Positions 16,412-25,440 of a stretch of 33,424 nt of DNA are shown here, in pieces (position 1 is the first letter of the stretch; the number at the start of each line of letters is the position of its first letter). Location: assembly GCA_029100545.1 (NCBI GenBank), contig JAQXPH010000025.1, forward strand, positions 1 through 33,424. Reading direction: 5' to 3'. The notes beneath the pieces were generated by a model that saw nothing but the letters and a program-made list of their open reading frames with translations, ran no database searches and was not told where the DNA came from. Both the position numbers and the translations under genes were made by a program. This stretch comes from a bacterium (GTDB lineage: Bacteria; Bacillota_I; Bacilli_A; RF39; UBA660).

Positions 16412-17482
16412 CTAGAATAACTTAATTATATCATTAATTGTAACAATTATCATTAAAAGAAATACTAAAATAAATCCTATTAAATGACAAGTACTTTCAA
16501 ATTTAGCATTAACTGGACTTCCTTTAATCTTTTCAATAATTAAGAAAAGTACATGCCCTCCATCAAATGCTGGGAAAGGTAAAATATTTATAAATCCAAC
16601 ATTTATTGATAAAAATGCTAAAATATATAAGAAATATTTAACACCATAGTTAAGTGAATCACCTACTACTTCATATATTCCAACTGGACCAGAAAGAGCA
16701 GAAATTCCTATTTTACCACTCATAAGTCCCCATATAGTATAAATCATTGAACTAACAGTAGAATTAAATTTTTGAATACTATATTTAAATGCTTTGAATA
16801 TATTTGAAGTATCAGCTTCTTTAATCATTATTCCAAATAATTTATTTTCAGTTCCAGTTTCTTCATCTTTAATAATTTCAGGTTTAATCTTAATAGTTTC
16901 TTTTGTACCATCTTCATGCTTTACTTCAAATGAATAAGTATCACTATTATTTTTATAATATAAAATTATTTGAGCCTTATCCCATGAATGAACACTATAA
17001 CCATTTATACTAATAATTTCATCATTACTTTGAAGATTAGACTCTGCAGCAGGAGTACCTTCAACAGTTTTGTCAATTATTGGTGTAATTGCTCCACCAC
17101 CCCAAATTAATGTGTAAACAAATAAGATAACTATTGCTAAAATAAAATTATTTACAACGCCTGCCACCAAAATTATTAATCTTTGATACCATTTTTTATT
17201 ACACATTAATTTATCTTTTTTTACTTTGTCATCATCTGCATATACTTCTCCAGCCATTGATACAAAGCCACCAATTGGAACAAGTCTAATATTATAATTT
17301 ATTTTATCTTTTTTACCTTTATGTGTATGAATAACTGGTCCCATACCAATTGAAAATTCATAAATATGAACACCAAACATTTTAGCACAAATAAAATGAC
17401 CAAACTCATGTACTAAAATAATAATTCCTAAAATTAAAAATAATAATAATAATTTTAATAAAAATAAACCTATACTTGCCAT
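16412..17482 (-). CDS. rseP: RseP/RasP site-2 intramembrane zinc metalloprotease
   Basis: 356 residues. Zinc motif HEFGH (His25, Glu26, His29) lies in the first transmembrane helix, a PDZ domain is in the middle (AAESNLQSNDEIISINGY), and the second metal motif is NILPFPAFDGGH near the C terminus. It cuts membrane-bound anti-sigma factors and leftover signal peptides. AAAGGAGG precedes the ATG. It follows cdsA by 11 nt. In B. subtilis dxr lies between cdsA and rasP; it is absent here. Confidence 0.95.
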   Translation of the reverse strand: MASIGLFLLKLLLLFLILGIIILVHEFGHFICAKMFGVHIYEFSIGMGPVIHTHKGKKDKINYNIRLVPIGGFVSMAGEVYADDDKVKKDKLMCNKKWYQRLIILVAGVVNNFILAIVILFVYTLIWGGGAITPIIDKTVEGTPAAESNLQSNDEIISINGYSVHSWDKAQIILYYKNNSDTYSFEVKHEDGTKETIKIKPEIIKDEETGTENKLFGIMIKEADTSNIFKAFKYSIQKFNSTVSSMIYTIWGLMSGKIGISALSGPVGIYEVVGDSLNYGVKYFLYILAFLSINVGFINILPFPAFDGGHVLFLIIEKIKGSPVNAKFESTCHLIGFILVFLLMIIVTINDIIKLF

Positions 17483-17493
17483 AAAATCCTCCT

Positions 17494-18288
17494 TTATAAT
17501 AATATTAATGCTAAAGCAATATATGTCATAAATATAACCAAAGAACTATCCAATCTATCTAAAGCACCACCATGCCCTGGCATAATATTTGAAAAGTCTT
17601 TAATATCATTTTCTCTTTTTAATTTACTAAATATTAAATCACCAATTTGACCCATAATAGTTAATATAAATGTAATTAACACCATAATAAATGGTAATTT
17701 ATGAAATAATATTAAATATAAAATGCTTGGTATAATCGTTCCTAAAATTGTACCAATAAGAGCACCCTCCCATGTTTTTTTAGCACTAATTGTAGGACAC
17801 ATTTTATTTTTTCCAAATAATTTTCCTCCAAATAAAGCAAAAGAATCAGTTATCATAGGAATAGATACTAAATATAAAAATAATTTTAAATCTATATTTC
17901 TAACTAATATAAAACTATTTAATCCAAGCCCAATAAATAATACTAAACCGATTAAATGAAAAGCATCTTTAATAGTATATTTATCATTTTCATAAAAAAG
18001 AGATGGGATAATAAGGGAAAGACATAAAAATACAAGATATATATATGACATTCCACTATAAAATAAATAATTTGTATTTGCAAAAACTATTAATAATAAA
18101 CTTGTAAGGCCTAAAATCATTGGTATATAAGGAATTTTTTTAAGTGTCTTTTTTAAATCCATTATCTCTTTAAATGCCCAAATTGCAATTAACCCAATGC
18201 CTAATTTAAATAAATATCCTCCAAAATATACAAAAGGTATTGCAATTATTATTGCTACAATAGCACTAATTATACGTATTTTCATCAT
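17494..18288 (-). CDS. cdsA: Phosphatidate cytidylyltransferase
   Basis: 264 residues with about seven to eight membrane helices. The C-terminal CdsA signature is clear: SAKKTWEGALIG, then GQIGDLIFSKLKRENDIKDF and PGHGGALDRLDS. It makes CDP-diacylglycerol from phosphatidate and CTP for phospholipid synthesis. It starts in an ATGATG overlapping the TGA of the divIVA-like gene, so the two are translationally linked. uppS and frr, which precede cdsA in Bacillus, are not here. Confidence 0.95.
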   Translation of the reverse strand: MMKIRIISAIVAIIIAIPFVYFGGYLFKLGIGLIAIWAFKEIMDLKKTLKKIPYIPMILGLTSLLLIVFANTNYLFYSGMSYIYLVFLCLSLIIPSLFYENDKYTIKDAFHLIGLVLFIGLGLNSFILVRNIDLKLFLYLVSIPMITDSFALFGGKLFGKNKMCPTISAKKTWEGALIGTILGTIIPSILYLILFHKLPFIMVLITFILTIMGQIGDLIFSKLKRENDIKDFSNIMPGHGGALDRLDSSLVIFMTYIALALILL

Positions 18289-18713
18289 TTCAACCTTTCA
18301 TCAAATTTATCCATCTCATCAACTTGAGATTCCACTAAAGCAATAAATCTTTTTTTATAACTAATTACTTTTCTTTGTAATTCTTCAGCTTCTCTTTCAA
18401 TATTTTGGGCTTTGATAAGCGAATTATTTACAATTTTTGAGGCATTATTTTTAGCATCTTCTACAATTAATTTACTTTGAGCATAAGCTGCTTTTTGAGC
18501 ATTCGCACTAGTTTCTTGGGCAAGCAAAAGAGTGTCATTCAAAGTTTTTTCAAGATCTTTATATCTTTCAAGTTCTTTGTTAAGACTTTCAATTTGAATA
18601 GTAGCATTTTTTAATTTATTATAAATACTTTCATACTCATCAGCTACCTCATTTACAAACTTAATAACATCACTTTTATTAAATCCATAGATATTTGTAC
18701 GAAATTTAATCAT
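18285..18713 (-). CDS. DivIVA-like coiled-coil cell division protein
   Basis: 142 residues. The N-terminal block FRTNIYGFNKSDVIKFVNEVADEYE fits the DivIVA membrane-binding head (…GYxxxxVxxFLxxVxxxYE) but is shortened at its beginning. The remainder is a predicted coiled coil with the ending KRFIALVESQVDEMDKF seen in DivIVA proteins. It would mark septa or poles and organise division or secretion factors. It lies just after sepF (10 nt), as part of the division cluster, with ylmG and ylmH missing. GAAAGGG precedes the ATG. Confidence 0.82.
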   Translation of the reverse strand: MIKFRTNIYGFNKSDVIKFVNEVADEYESIYNKLKNATIQIESLNKELERYKDLEKTLNDTLLLAQETSANAQKAAYAQSKLIVEDAKNNASKIVNNSLIKAQNIEREAEELQRKVISYKKRFIALVESQVDEMDKFDERLK

Positions 18714-18723
18714 AAAGCCCTTT

Positions 18724-19134
18724 CTACCAATCTATTTCTTCAGTATCTTTTTCGTCTTTTTTATCAGTTTCATCACTTATTTTACCTTGAACATTAACAT
18801 TTTTTGGTGTACATAAATAAATTCCAACACCAATTTTTTGCATAGAACCACCAATTGCATAAATACATCCACTTAAAAAATCTATAATTCTTTTAGCTTG
18901 TGCTGATGTAACTCTTTTTAAATTAACAACAACAGAATTACGACTTTTTAGATGATCAGCGATTTGTTGAGATTCAGAATAGGCTCTTGGTTCAAGTAAA
19001 ATCATTTTATTTCCAGTTTTATCTGCTTCTTTAACAGCATCTTCTTTACTTATTGTGTAAAACTCATCTTCACTAACATTTTGTAAAGAATCATCATCAT
19101 TATCTTCAAAAAGTTTTTTTAATTTTAATCCCAT
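18724..19134 (-). CDS. sepF: Cell division protein SepF
   Basis: 136 residues. The SepF core is present: RAYSESQQIADHLKSRNSVV, then NLKRVTSAQAKRIIDFLSG and the glycine-rich GGSMQKIGVGIYLCTP. The amphipathic N terminus MGLKLKKLFED would bind membrane. SepF tethers FtsZ and promotes Z-ring bundling. AGGAGGG precedes the ATG. Its own promoter lies inside the terminator of proS, and it heads a sepF-divIVA-cdsA-rseP transcript. Confidence 0.93.
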   Translation of the reverse strand: MGLKLKKLFEDNDDDSLQNVSEDEFYTISKEDAVKEADKTGNKMILLEPRAYSESQQIADHLKSRNSVVVNLKRVTSAQAKRIIDFLSGCIYAIGGSMQKIGVGIYLCTPKNVNVQGKISDETDKKDEKDTEEIDW

Positions 19135-19161
19135 ACTAATCCCTCCTAGTATTCCTTATTA

Positions 19162-19201
19162 ATTGTATCAAAAAAAAAACTATTATGCAATTGCATAATA
19201 G
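19162..19201 (-). promoter_or_regulatory. Composite element: proS terminator containing the sepF promoter
   Basis: CTATTATGCAA/TTGCATAATAG (19201-19180) is an 11-bp palindrome followed by ten T on the minus strand, a strong terminator after proS. The TTGCAT of its right arm (19190-19185) is 17 nt from TACAAT (19167-19162), preceded by TGA as an extended -10. Transcription for sepF should start near 19155. The terminator hairpin and the -35 box share bases. Confidence 0.72.
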
Positions 19202-19214
19202 AAAAAATTAAAAA

Positions 19215-20651
19215 TTAATATGATTTACCCCAAATTACATTATGTTTAGCGTCCTTACCACAGCAAATACATTTTCCAGTAAGAAGTTTATCATCAAAAG
19301 GAATACATCTACTTCCTGCACCACCAGTAATCTCTTTTATTTTATCTTCACATTCTTCACTTCCACACCAATCAGCCTTTATAAAGCCTTCTTTAGTGCT
19401 TGCAAGTTCAATCATTTCATCCTTTGTTTTTGCTTCATAAATATGACTATTTACAAACTCAGTTGCTTTTTCAAGCATTCCCTTTTGAATTACCTCAAGT
19501 TTAGTATTTACTTCCTCACAAATATTTTCAAGTTTTACATTTTCTTTTTCGTGAGTAAATCTAATTGCTAATGTAACTTCTCCATTTTCTAAATCTCTTG
19601 GGCCAACTTCAATACGAAGTGGAATACCTTGAACTTCACTTTCGTTAAATTTAAATCCAGGAGTTTTATCACTATCATCAAGTTTTACTCTAATTCCTTT
19701 TGCTTTTAAATCTTCATAAATCTTTGTAGCATTTTCCATAACACCATCTTTATGAGATGCTATTGGAACTATAACAACCTGTGTAGGAGCAATTTTAGGA
19801 GGAAGTACTAAACCATTATCATCTCCATGAACCATAATTAAAGCCCCTATAAGTCTAGTAGAAGTTCCCCAAGATGTTTCATAAACTGTTTCAAGTTTAT
19901 TTTCTTTATTTAAAAATTTAATATTAAATGCTTGTGCAAATCCTTGACCAAAATAATGTGTTGTTCCAGATTGAAGAGCTTTTCCATCGTGCATCATTGC
20001 TTCCATTGTATAAGTGTTTTCAGCACCTGCAAATTTTTCAGATGGAGTTTTTTGACCTGTAACCATTGGAATTGCTAAGTAATCTTTACAGAAATTTGTA
20101 TAAAGATCAAGCATTTGTAAAGTTCTTTCCATAGCTTCTTTACTAGTTGAGTGAATTGTATGACCTTCTTGCCATAAAAATTCTCGACTACGAAGATATG
20201 GTCTAGTTGTTTTTTCCCATCTAAGTACAGAACACCATTGATTATATATTTTAGGTAAATCTCTATATGATTTAACTTCCTTTTGCCAATAGTTACAGAA
20301 AAGTGTTTCACTTGTAGGTCTTATACACATTCTTTCTTCAAGTTCTTCATTACCACCCATTGTTACCCAAGCAACCTCTGGAGCAAAACCAGCAATATGA
20401 TCCTTTTCTTTCTGAAGTAAACTTTCAGGAATAAGCATAGGAAGATATACATTTTGAACACCTGTTTTCTTAAACATTCTATCCATATTATTTTGAATAT
20501 TTTCCCAAATAGCTTGTCCTAATGGTAAATAAATCATACATCCTTTTACATCCGTATAATCACATAATCTAGCTGCTTTTACAACATCAGTATACCATTG
20601 TGCAAAATCAGTATCTCTTGGAGTAATCTTTTCTGTCATTTTATTATTCAT
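19215..20651 (-). CDS. proS: Prolyl-tRNA synthetase, eukaryote/archaea-type without INS domain
   Basis: 478 residues, the size of the short ProRS type. Class II motifs are seen in RPTSETLFC and the YNQWCSVLRWEKTTRPYLRSREFLWQEGH block, and GTSTRLIGALIM supplies motif 3. There is no editing INS insert between motifs 2 and 3. The C-terminal zinc-binding domain has CGSEEC and CICCGK. It charges tRNA-Pro. It follows glyS by 14 nt, so the glyS T-box may also control it. AAAGGA precedes the ATG; a second ATG four codons in is less well placed. Confidence 0.96.
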   Translation of the reverse strand: MNNKMTEKITPRDTDFAQWYTDVVKAARLCDYTDVKGCMIYLPLGQAIWENIQNNMDRMFKKTGVQNVYLPMLIPESLLQKEKDHIAGFAPEVAWVTMGGNEELEERMCIRPTSETLFCNYWQKEVKSYRDLPKIYNQWCSVLRWEKTTRPYLRSREFLWQEGHTIHSTSKEAMERTLQMLDLYTNFCKDYLAIPMVTGQKTPSEKFAGAENTYTMEAMMHDGKALQSGTTHYFGQGFAQAFNIKFLNKENKLETVYETSWGTSTRLIGALIMVHGDDNGLVLPPKIAPTQVVIVPIASHKDGVMENATKIYEDLKAKGIRVKLDDSDKTPGFKFNESEVQGIPLRIEVGPRDLENGEVTLAIRFTHEKENVKLENICEEVNTKLEVIQKGMLEKATEFVNSHIYEAKTKDEMIELASTKEGFIKADWCGSEECEDKIKEITGGAGSRCIPFDDKLLTGKCICCGKDAKHNVIWGKSY

Positions 20652-20665
20652 AAATATTATCCTTT

Positions 20666-22045
20666 CTAAAATTTGATTTTATCATTAATATATGAAGCAA
20701 CCTCTGAAATATTTAATGTAATTTGCTGCATTGTATCACGATTTCTTAAAGTTACGGTTCCATTATTTATTGTTTCATCATCAATTGTTATTGCAAAAGG
20801 TGTTCCAATAGCATCTGATCTTCTGTAACGCTTTCCAATATTACCAGTTTCATCATAACTACAATTAAATTCTTTAGTTAAATTCCTATAAATTTCTTTA
20901 GCCTTTTCACTATGAAATTTCTTTACAAGAGGAAGCACTGAAACTTTATAAGGTGCTAAGTATGGATGAAGTTTAAGAACTTCACGAATAGAACCATCCT
21001 CTAAAGTTTCTTCATTATAAGCATCACATAATATTGTTAAAAATAATCTTTCAACACCTAGTGATGGCTCTATAACATAAGGAATATATTTTTCATTAGT
21101 TTCTGGGTCTAAATATTTAAGACTTTCGCCAGAAAATTTTTCATGTTGACTTAAATCATAATCAGTTCTTGATGCTATACCCCAAAGTTCACCAAATCCA
21201 AAAGGAAAATTATATTCAATATCAGTAGTTGCATTACTATAAAAGCATAATTCTTCAGGACTATGATCTCTTGTTCTTAAATTTTCGTTTTTAATTCCTA
21301 AGTTTATTAAGAAGTCTATACATTTTTGTTTGTAAAAATTAAACCATTCAAGTTCAGTTCCCGGTTTACAGAAAAACTCTAATTCCATTTGTTCAAATTC
21401 TCTAACTCTAAAAATAAAGTTACCTGGAGTTATTTCATTTCTAAAACTTTTTCCGACTTGACCTATTCCAAATGGTACTTTTAATCTCATACTTCTTTGA
21501 ACATTTAAAAAATTAACAAATATTCCTTGAGCAGTTTCAGGTCTTAAATATATAGTACTTTTTGCTTCTTCAGTAACTCCTTGAAAAGTTTTAAACATTA
21601 AATTGAATTGTCTAATATCAGTAAAATCACTTTTGCCACATTTTGGACATGTAATATTATTTTCTTTAATAAAATCTACTAGTTTTTCATTACTCCAACC
21701 ATCACCAGTTTCACGTCCTTTGGTAAAATCTTCAATTAATTTATCAGCACGATATCTTGATTTACAATGTTTACAATCTACTAAAGGATCTGCAAAAGTT
21801 TTTAAATGACCTGATGCTTCCCATACTTTTGGATTCATTAAAATACCACTATCTAAAGAAACATTATTTTCATCTTCTTGAATAAATTTTTGCATCCAAG
21901 CATTTTTAATATTCTTTTTAAGTTCTGCTCCTAATGGGCCAAAATCCCAACTATTTGCAAGCCCTCCATAAATTTCGCTACCTTGAAATATAAAACCATA
22001 TTGTTTGCAATAATTTGTTAGCTTTTCCATTGTTAATTTTTCCAT
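20666..22045 (-). CDS. glyS: Glycyl-tRNA synthetase, single-chain dimer type
   Basis: 459 residues, the alpha2 (eukaryote-like) GlyRS. N-terminal [23 protein letters not shown], an insert with CxxCK and CPKCGKSD zinc-type cysteines, and the class II motifs [22 protein letters not shown] and [15 protein letters not shown] are present. The C-terminal anticodon domain ends near [15 protein letters not shown]. It charges tRNA-Gly. GGAGGAAATT precedes the ATG. The Bacillus cluster has glyQ-glyS (two-subunit type) next to recO; here the single-chain type sits at the same locus. A T-box leader precedes it. Confidence 0.96.
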   Translation of the reverse strand: MEKLTMEKLTNYCKQYGFIFQGSEIYGGLANSWDFGPLGAELKKNIKNAWMQKFIQEDENNVSLDSGILMNPKVWEASGHLKTFADPLVDCKHCKSRYRADKLIEDFTKGRETGDGWSNEKLVDFIKENNITCPKCGKSDFTDIRQFNLMFKTFQGVTEEAKSTIYLRPETAQGIFVNFLNVQRSMRLKVPFGIGQVGKSFRNEITPGNFIFRVREFEQMELEFFCKPGTELEWFNFYKQKCIDFLINLGIKNENLRTRDHSPEELCFYSNATTDIEYNFPFGFGELWGIASRTDYDLSQHEKFSGESLKYLDPETNEKYIPYVIEPSLGVERLFLTILCDAYNEETLEDGSIREVLKLHPYLAPYKVSVLPLVKKFHSEKAKEIYRNLTKEFNCSYDETGNIGKRYRRSDAIGTPFAITIDDETINNGTVTLRNRDTMQQITLNISEVASYINDKIKF

Positions 22046-22184
22046 AATTTCCTCCTATAATTAAAAAATTCCTTTAAAAAAATAATATAGGGACGAATTT
22101 TAATCCGCGGTTCCACCCTAATTATTCCTTAAAGGAATCACTTTTATTTAATTATCGCTCTAGGATTCCAACCCCGTCATCGCT
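22046..22184 (-). promoter_or_regulatory. Very short T-box leader in front of glyS
   Basis: The canonical T-box sequence AGGGTGGAACCGCGG (22119-22105) is followed by AATTCGTCCCTAT and a U-run, which form the antiterminator/terminator pair. Upstream there are only about 65 nt to the predicted transcription start. These hold a small hairpin with GGA in its loop region (GGGGTTGGAATCCT; GGA is a Gly codon) and a stem ATTCCTT/AAGGAAT before the T-box. A standard Stem I (about 90-100 nt) does not fit. Confidence 0.85.
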
Positions 22185-22190
22185 AAAAAT

Positions 22191-22219
22191 ATTATAAACT
22201 AATATTTTATATTTTACAA
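22191..22219 (-). promoter_or_regulatory. Promoter of the glyS T-box transcript
   Basis: TTGTAA (22219-22214), 17 nt, TATAAT (22196-22191). It lies directly after the tdk terminator, which supports a start near 22184. Confidence 0.7.
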
Positions 22220-22240
22220 CAAAAAACACTATTTATTTAG
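22215..22240 (-). terminator. Terminator of tdk (end of the yqfC-tdk run)
   Basis: AACGCTA pairs with TAGTGTT (one G-U pair) around AATAAA, followed by TTTT. The TAA of tdk lies in the left arm. Confidence 0.65.
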
Positions 22241-22863
22241 CGTTTTAGTATTCTTTTGTATTCAATTACTTTATCTTTTTCTTCTTTATTTATAACCTCA
22301 TTTAAATAACATGTAGAACAAAGGGGTACATAACTAACATCATTATCACCATCTATTGCTACTATATCACCATCATAAACAAATCTACCATTAACTTTTC
22401 TAGCATTAAATACTGCCGTTTCACCACATTTACAATTTACAGTTAATTCATTTTTACGATCAGAAAAACCTATTAAAGCCTCTGTCCCAGGAAAAAGCCT
22501 TCCTCTAAAATCACTTTTTAAAGCATAACATATTACCGTTATACCTACTTCATGAGCAAGCATCCAAAACTCAATTATTTGTTTTTCTGATAAAAATTGT
22601 GCTTCATCAACTAAAATTACTTCCGTATTTTTTATAAGGGAAATATAATTATCATCAAAAATAGAATCTTCACTACCAAGTAATATATCAACATTTGCAC
22701 TATCATTTGTTCTATTAATTACTGTATTTCCACCTTTTGTATCAATTAAAGGCTTTATAATTAAAACTTTGTGTCCATGTTTACGATAATTAAAGTTATC
22801 TTGTAAAAGTTTTGTTGTTTTACCACATTCCATTGTGCCATAAAATAATGTTAAATCTGTCAT
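22237..22863 (-). CDS. tdk: Thymidine kinase (type II, zinc-containing)
   Basis: 208 residues. P-loop GTMECGKT (9-16), the catalytic Glu in LVDEAQFL, YALKSDFRGRLFPG and the lasso/thymidine-binding part GRFVYDGD are present. Four zinc cysteines are seen in the pairs CKC and CSTC. It phosphorylates salvaged thymidine to dTMP. Its ATG abuts the recO stop, with AAGGAG inside recO, so the two are co-translated. Confidence 0.95.
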   Translation of the reverse strand: MTDLTLFYGTMECGKTTKLLQDNFNYRKHGHKVLIIKPLIDTKGGNTVINRTNDSANVDILLGSEDSIFDDNYISLIKNTEVILVDEAQFLSEKQIIEFWMLAHEVGITVICYALKSDFRGRLFPGTEALIGFSDRKNELTVNCKCGETAVFNARKVNGRFVYDGDIVAIDGDNDVSYVPLCSTCYLNEVINKEEKDKVIEYKRILKR

Positions 22864-23589
22864 TTAATACTCCTTATAATCTAGCATCTTTTTATCTAAG
22901 TATAACCCCGTAAAAGAATCATAATAATCAGTTATAAATTTGTTAATAACTTTTTTATATTTATCTTCAACCTTAATTGAAGTTATTGATCCTATATCTA
23001 TATAATAATACATTCTAATAAGTTTTACTACTTTTAAATCAACAATTAATTCATTTTGATAACAATCTTTACATATTAATCCACCATAAGATGCATCAAT
23101 TGTAACAATATTTGTTTTATTACCACATTTATTACAACTATCTAAGTTTAGTCCTACTCCTAAAAAAGGAAGAAGTTTTAATTCTAAAATATTGCAAAGT
23201 GTTAAAGCATCTAAATTATCATTTATTTTTAAAATAGTACTTATAAATAAATCATATATTTTCTTATTATTATTTTGTTTAACTACTTGAATAATAAGTT
23301 TAGTTAAATAAGAAACAATTACCATTTTATCTAAATCATTATGAATTTCTTTTAAAGGATTAATAATATCAACACTTCTTAAAGTTGATATTTTTCCTTC
23401 TTTATAACTCAAACAAAAAACGCCATAGGATAAAGTCTGTGTTCCCGCTCTAAAAGGAGATTTAAGTGATTTTGCACCTTTACACATTATTCCTATAAGC
23501 CCTTTTTCTTTTGTATAAACATTAATAATTTTGCTTGTTTCACCATAAGGTGTTTCACTTACAATGAAACCTTCTACTTCTATAAGCAT
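22864..23589 (-). CDS. recO: DNA repair protein RecO
   Basis: 241 residues. N-terminal OB fold with GFIVSETPYGETSKIINVYTKE and GIMCKGAKSLKS, a helical middle, and a zinc finger with CNKCG and CKDC. It loads RecA onto SSB-covered single strands together with RecR. Located between yqzL and tdk, as in the era-yqzL-recO order of Bacillus. GAAGGAAA precedes the ATG. Confidence 0.95.
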   Translation of the reverse strand: MLIEVEGFIVSETPYGETSKIINVYTKEKGLIGIMCKGAKSLKSPFRAGTQTLSYGVFCLSYKEGKISTLRSVDIINPLKEIHNDLDKMVIVSYLTKLIIQVVKQNNNKKIYDLFISTILKINDNLDALTLCNILELKLLPFLGVGLNLDSCNKCGNKTNIVTIDASYGGLICKDCYQNELIVDLKVVKLIRMYYYIDIGSITSIKVEDKYKKVINKFITDYYDSFTGLYLDKKMLDYKEY

Positions 23590-23591
23590 AA

Positions 23592-23681
23592 TTATTTTCC
23601 TTCTTTAATTTTTTTATAATTTAAATAATCTTCAACTGAGCCACTTTCTTTAAACTTATCCCAAGCTTCTTTAGTAGTCAA
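23592..23681 (-). CDS. yqzL: YqzL-like 29-residue protein between era and recO (not in ORF track)
   Basis: A TTG-started frame reads (M)TTKEAWDKFKESGSVEDYLN and continues YKKIKEGK before TAA. Bacillus YqzL, which lies at the same place between era and recO, has the matching core TWKVFSQTGNIDTYLLFKE. The frame has a TAG a few codons upstream and no ATG, so TTG at 23681 is the only reasonable start; AAAGGA lies nine bases before it. The protein is a member of a tiny conserved family of unknown role. It ends 2 nt before the recO ATG. Confidence 0.8.
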   Translation of the reverse strand: MTTKEAWDKFKESGSVEDYLNYKKIKEGK

Positions 23682-23727
23682 CCTTTTCCATCCTTTCTAA
23701 TTATATAATGGAAAAAAAGATTATTTT

Positions 23728-24615
23728 TTATTCATCTTCATTTAAATATCCTAAATCTAATAAATATTTTTCTTTATCTTTCCAATTTTTGATAGTTTTT
23801 ACATAAAGTTCTATATAAACTTTTTTACCAACCATTTTTTCAATTTCTTCACGTGCTTCTATCCCAACTTTTTTTAGTCTACTACCATTTTTTCCAATAA
23901 CAATTTTTTTAATTGAATCACGATCTACAATAATATCTACTAAAATATTTACAATATCTTTTTTTTCATGATATCCAACACAATTACATGCAATACTATG
24001 AGGTACTTCTTCAATTGTATCATTTAAAAGTTTTTCTCTAACTATTTCCGAAACCATAAATCTCATAGAACTTGAAGTAATCATATCATCATCATAATAT
24101 TTTACATCATCAGTTAAATATTTTTTTATAACTGTAATTAATCTATCAACATTATCATTTGTCATCGCTGATACTGGAACTATTTCTGAAAAAGGATATA
24201 AATCTTTATATTCATTTATTGTATAAAGTAATATTTCATCAGTAATTTGATCAATTTTATTAATTACTAATATTACAGGTATTTCAACTTTTTTAAGCAT
24301 ATTTAAAATATATTTATCCCCAGGTCCTATACCTTTTTTACCATCTATAACAAAAAGAATACAATCAACATCATTAGTCATTTCTTTAGCTTTTTTATTA
24401 AGAAGTTTTCCTAATCGATTTATAGGTTTAGATATTCCTGGAGTATCTACAAAAACAATCTGATAATCTTTTTCATTATATATTCCTTGTATAACATTTC
24501 TAGTGGTTCCAGCTTTATCTGAGGTTATTGCAATTTTTTGAGTAATTAATGTATTAAGCAAAGTAGACTTTCCTACATTTGGTCTTCCTATTAAACTTAC
24601 AAATCCACTTTTCAT
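23728..24615 (-). CDS. era: GTPase Era, 16S rRNA-binding ribosome assembly factor
   Basis: 295 residues. G1 GRPNVGKS (10-17), G3 DTPGI, G4 NKID and G5 VSAMT are present, and the C-terminal KH domain has VIGKNGSRLKKVG. It binds the 3' end of 16S rRNA and helps 30S maturation. It follows dgkA with 7 nt between; cdd, which lies there in Bacillus, is absent. Confidence 0.97.
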   Translation of the reverse strand: MKSGFVSLIGRPNVGKSTLLNTLITQKIAITSDKAGTTRNVIQGIYNEKDYQIVFVDTPGISKPINRLGKLLNKKAKEMTNDVDCILFVIDGKKGIGPGDKYILNMLKKVEIPVILVINKIDQITDEILLYTINEYKDLYPFSEIVPVSAMTNDNVDRLITVIKKYLTDDVKYYDDDMITSSSMRFMVSEIVREKLLNDTIEEVPHSIACNCVGYHEKKDIVNILVDIIVDRDSIKKIVIGKNGSRLKKVGIEAREEIEKMVGKKVYIELYVKTIKNWKDKEKYLLDLGYLNEDE

Positions 24616-24622
24616 AAACCAC

Positions 24623-25021
24623 CTATTTAAATAAAGCTAAAAAATATGGAACAAAAATAATTAAATTTACAATTAAGGCCATAAATGTAGCTACACATGT
24701 TGAAGCAGAACCACAATCTTTAGCTATTTTAGCAAGTGGATGATATTCTTTAGTTACTAAATCAACAGTTGCTTCAATTGCAGTATTTAAAAATTCTATT
24801 TCCATTATTAAAAGCATACTTAATAAAGAAAATATCCATTGCATAAAAGTAATTTTAAAAATTATTCCTAATATAATAATACCAATAACTCCAATTGTTT
24901 CAAATATAAAACTTGTTTCATGAGTATAACAATATACAAAACCTTGAAAAGAATATTTAAATTTATGTAATACATCTTTTACAGGTCCTACTTTTTCACC
25001 TTTTTGTTTGATTAAATCCAT
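24623..25021 (-). CDS. dgkA: Diacylglycerol/undecaprenol kinase (DgkA family)
   Basis: 132 residues with three to four membrane helices. The family signature is clear: EIEFLNTAIEATVDLVTKEYHPLAKIAKDCGSAS. Gram-positive members phosphorylate undecaprenol to recycle the wall carrier lipid. Its start lies inside the 3' end of ybeY (26-nt overlap), with AGGAG placed 10 bases before the ATG. Confidence 0.93.
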   Translation of the reverse strand: MDLIKQKGEKVGPVKDVLHKFKYSFQGFVYCYTHETSFIFETIGVIGIIILGIIFKITFMQWIFSLLSMLLIMEIEFLNTAIEATVDLVTKEYHPLAKIAKDCGSASTCVATFMALIVNLIIFVPYFLALFK

Positions 25022-25439
25022 TTAACACCAACTCCTGCTTTCCAAACATTACTTTTTCATCTTCTTTATTCATATGATCATAGCCAAGTAAATGAAGTAA
25101 TCCATGAACCGCTAAAAAAGCAAGTTCTCTAGTTTCACTATGTTCATATAAAATTGCTTGTTCTTTCATTCTAGGAATACATATATAAATTTCTCCTAAA
25201 ACTCTAGTATTATTATACATCTTTTTATCATTATCTTCAAAAGCAAATGATATTACATCAGTTACTTTATCAATTCCTCGATAATTCTTATTTATTTCTT
25301 GTATTTTTTTATCATCAACAAGTACTACACTAAAAAATGCATTCTTTACTTTTTCCATCTTTAATGTTTTCTTTAATACTTTATTAATAATTTTATAATC
25401 TTTATAATTAACTAAATCATTTATTTCAAATTTATTCAT
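24996..25439 (-). CDS. ybeY: Endoribonuclease YbeY, 16S rRNA 3'-end maturation
   Basis: 147 residues. The zinc-binding motif is H112GLLH116LLGYDH122, preceded by DVISFAF and LGEIYICIPR. It takes part in rRNA processing and ribosome quality control. It ends with TGA inside dgkA; readthrough would give a frame overlapping dgkA further, so this UGA is a genuine stop. It begins 2 nt after the VanZ-like gene and has only a weak ribosome site, suggesting coupling. Confidence 0.95.
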   Translation of the reverse strand: MNKFEINDLVNYKDYKIINKVLKKTLKMEKVKNAFFSVVLVDDKKIQEINKNYRGIDKVTDVISFAFEDNDKKMYNNTRVLGEIYICIPRMKEQAILYEHSETRELAFLAVHGLLHLLGYDHMNKEDEKVMFGKQELVLNGFNQTKR

Positions 25440-25440
25440 T

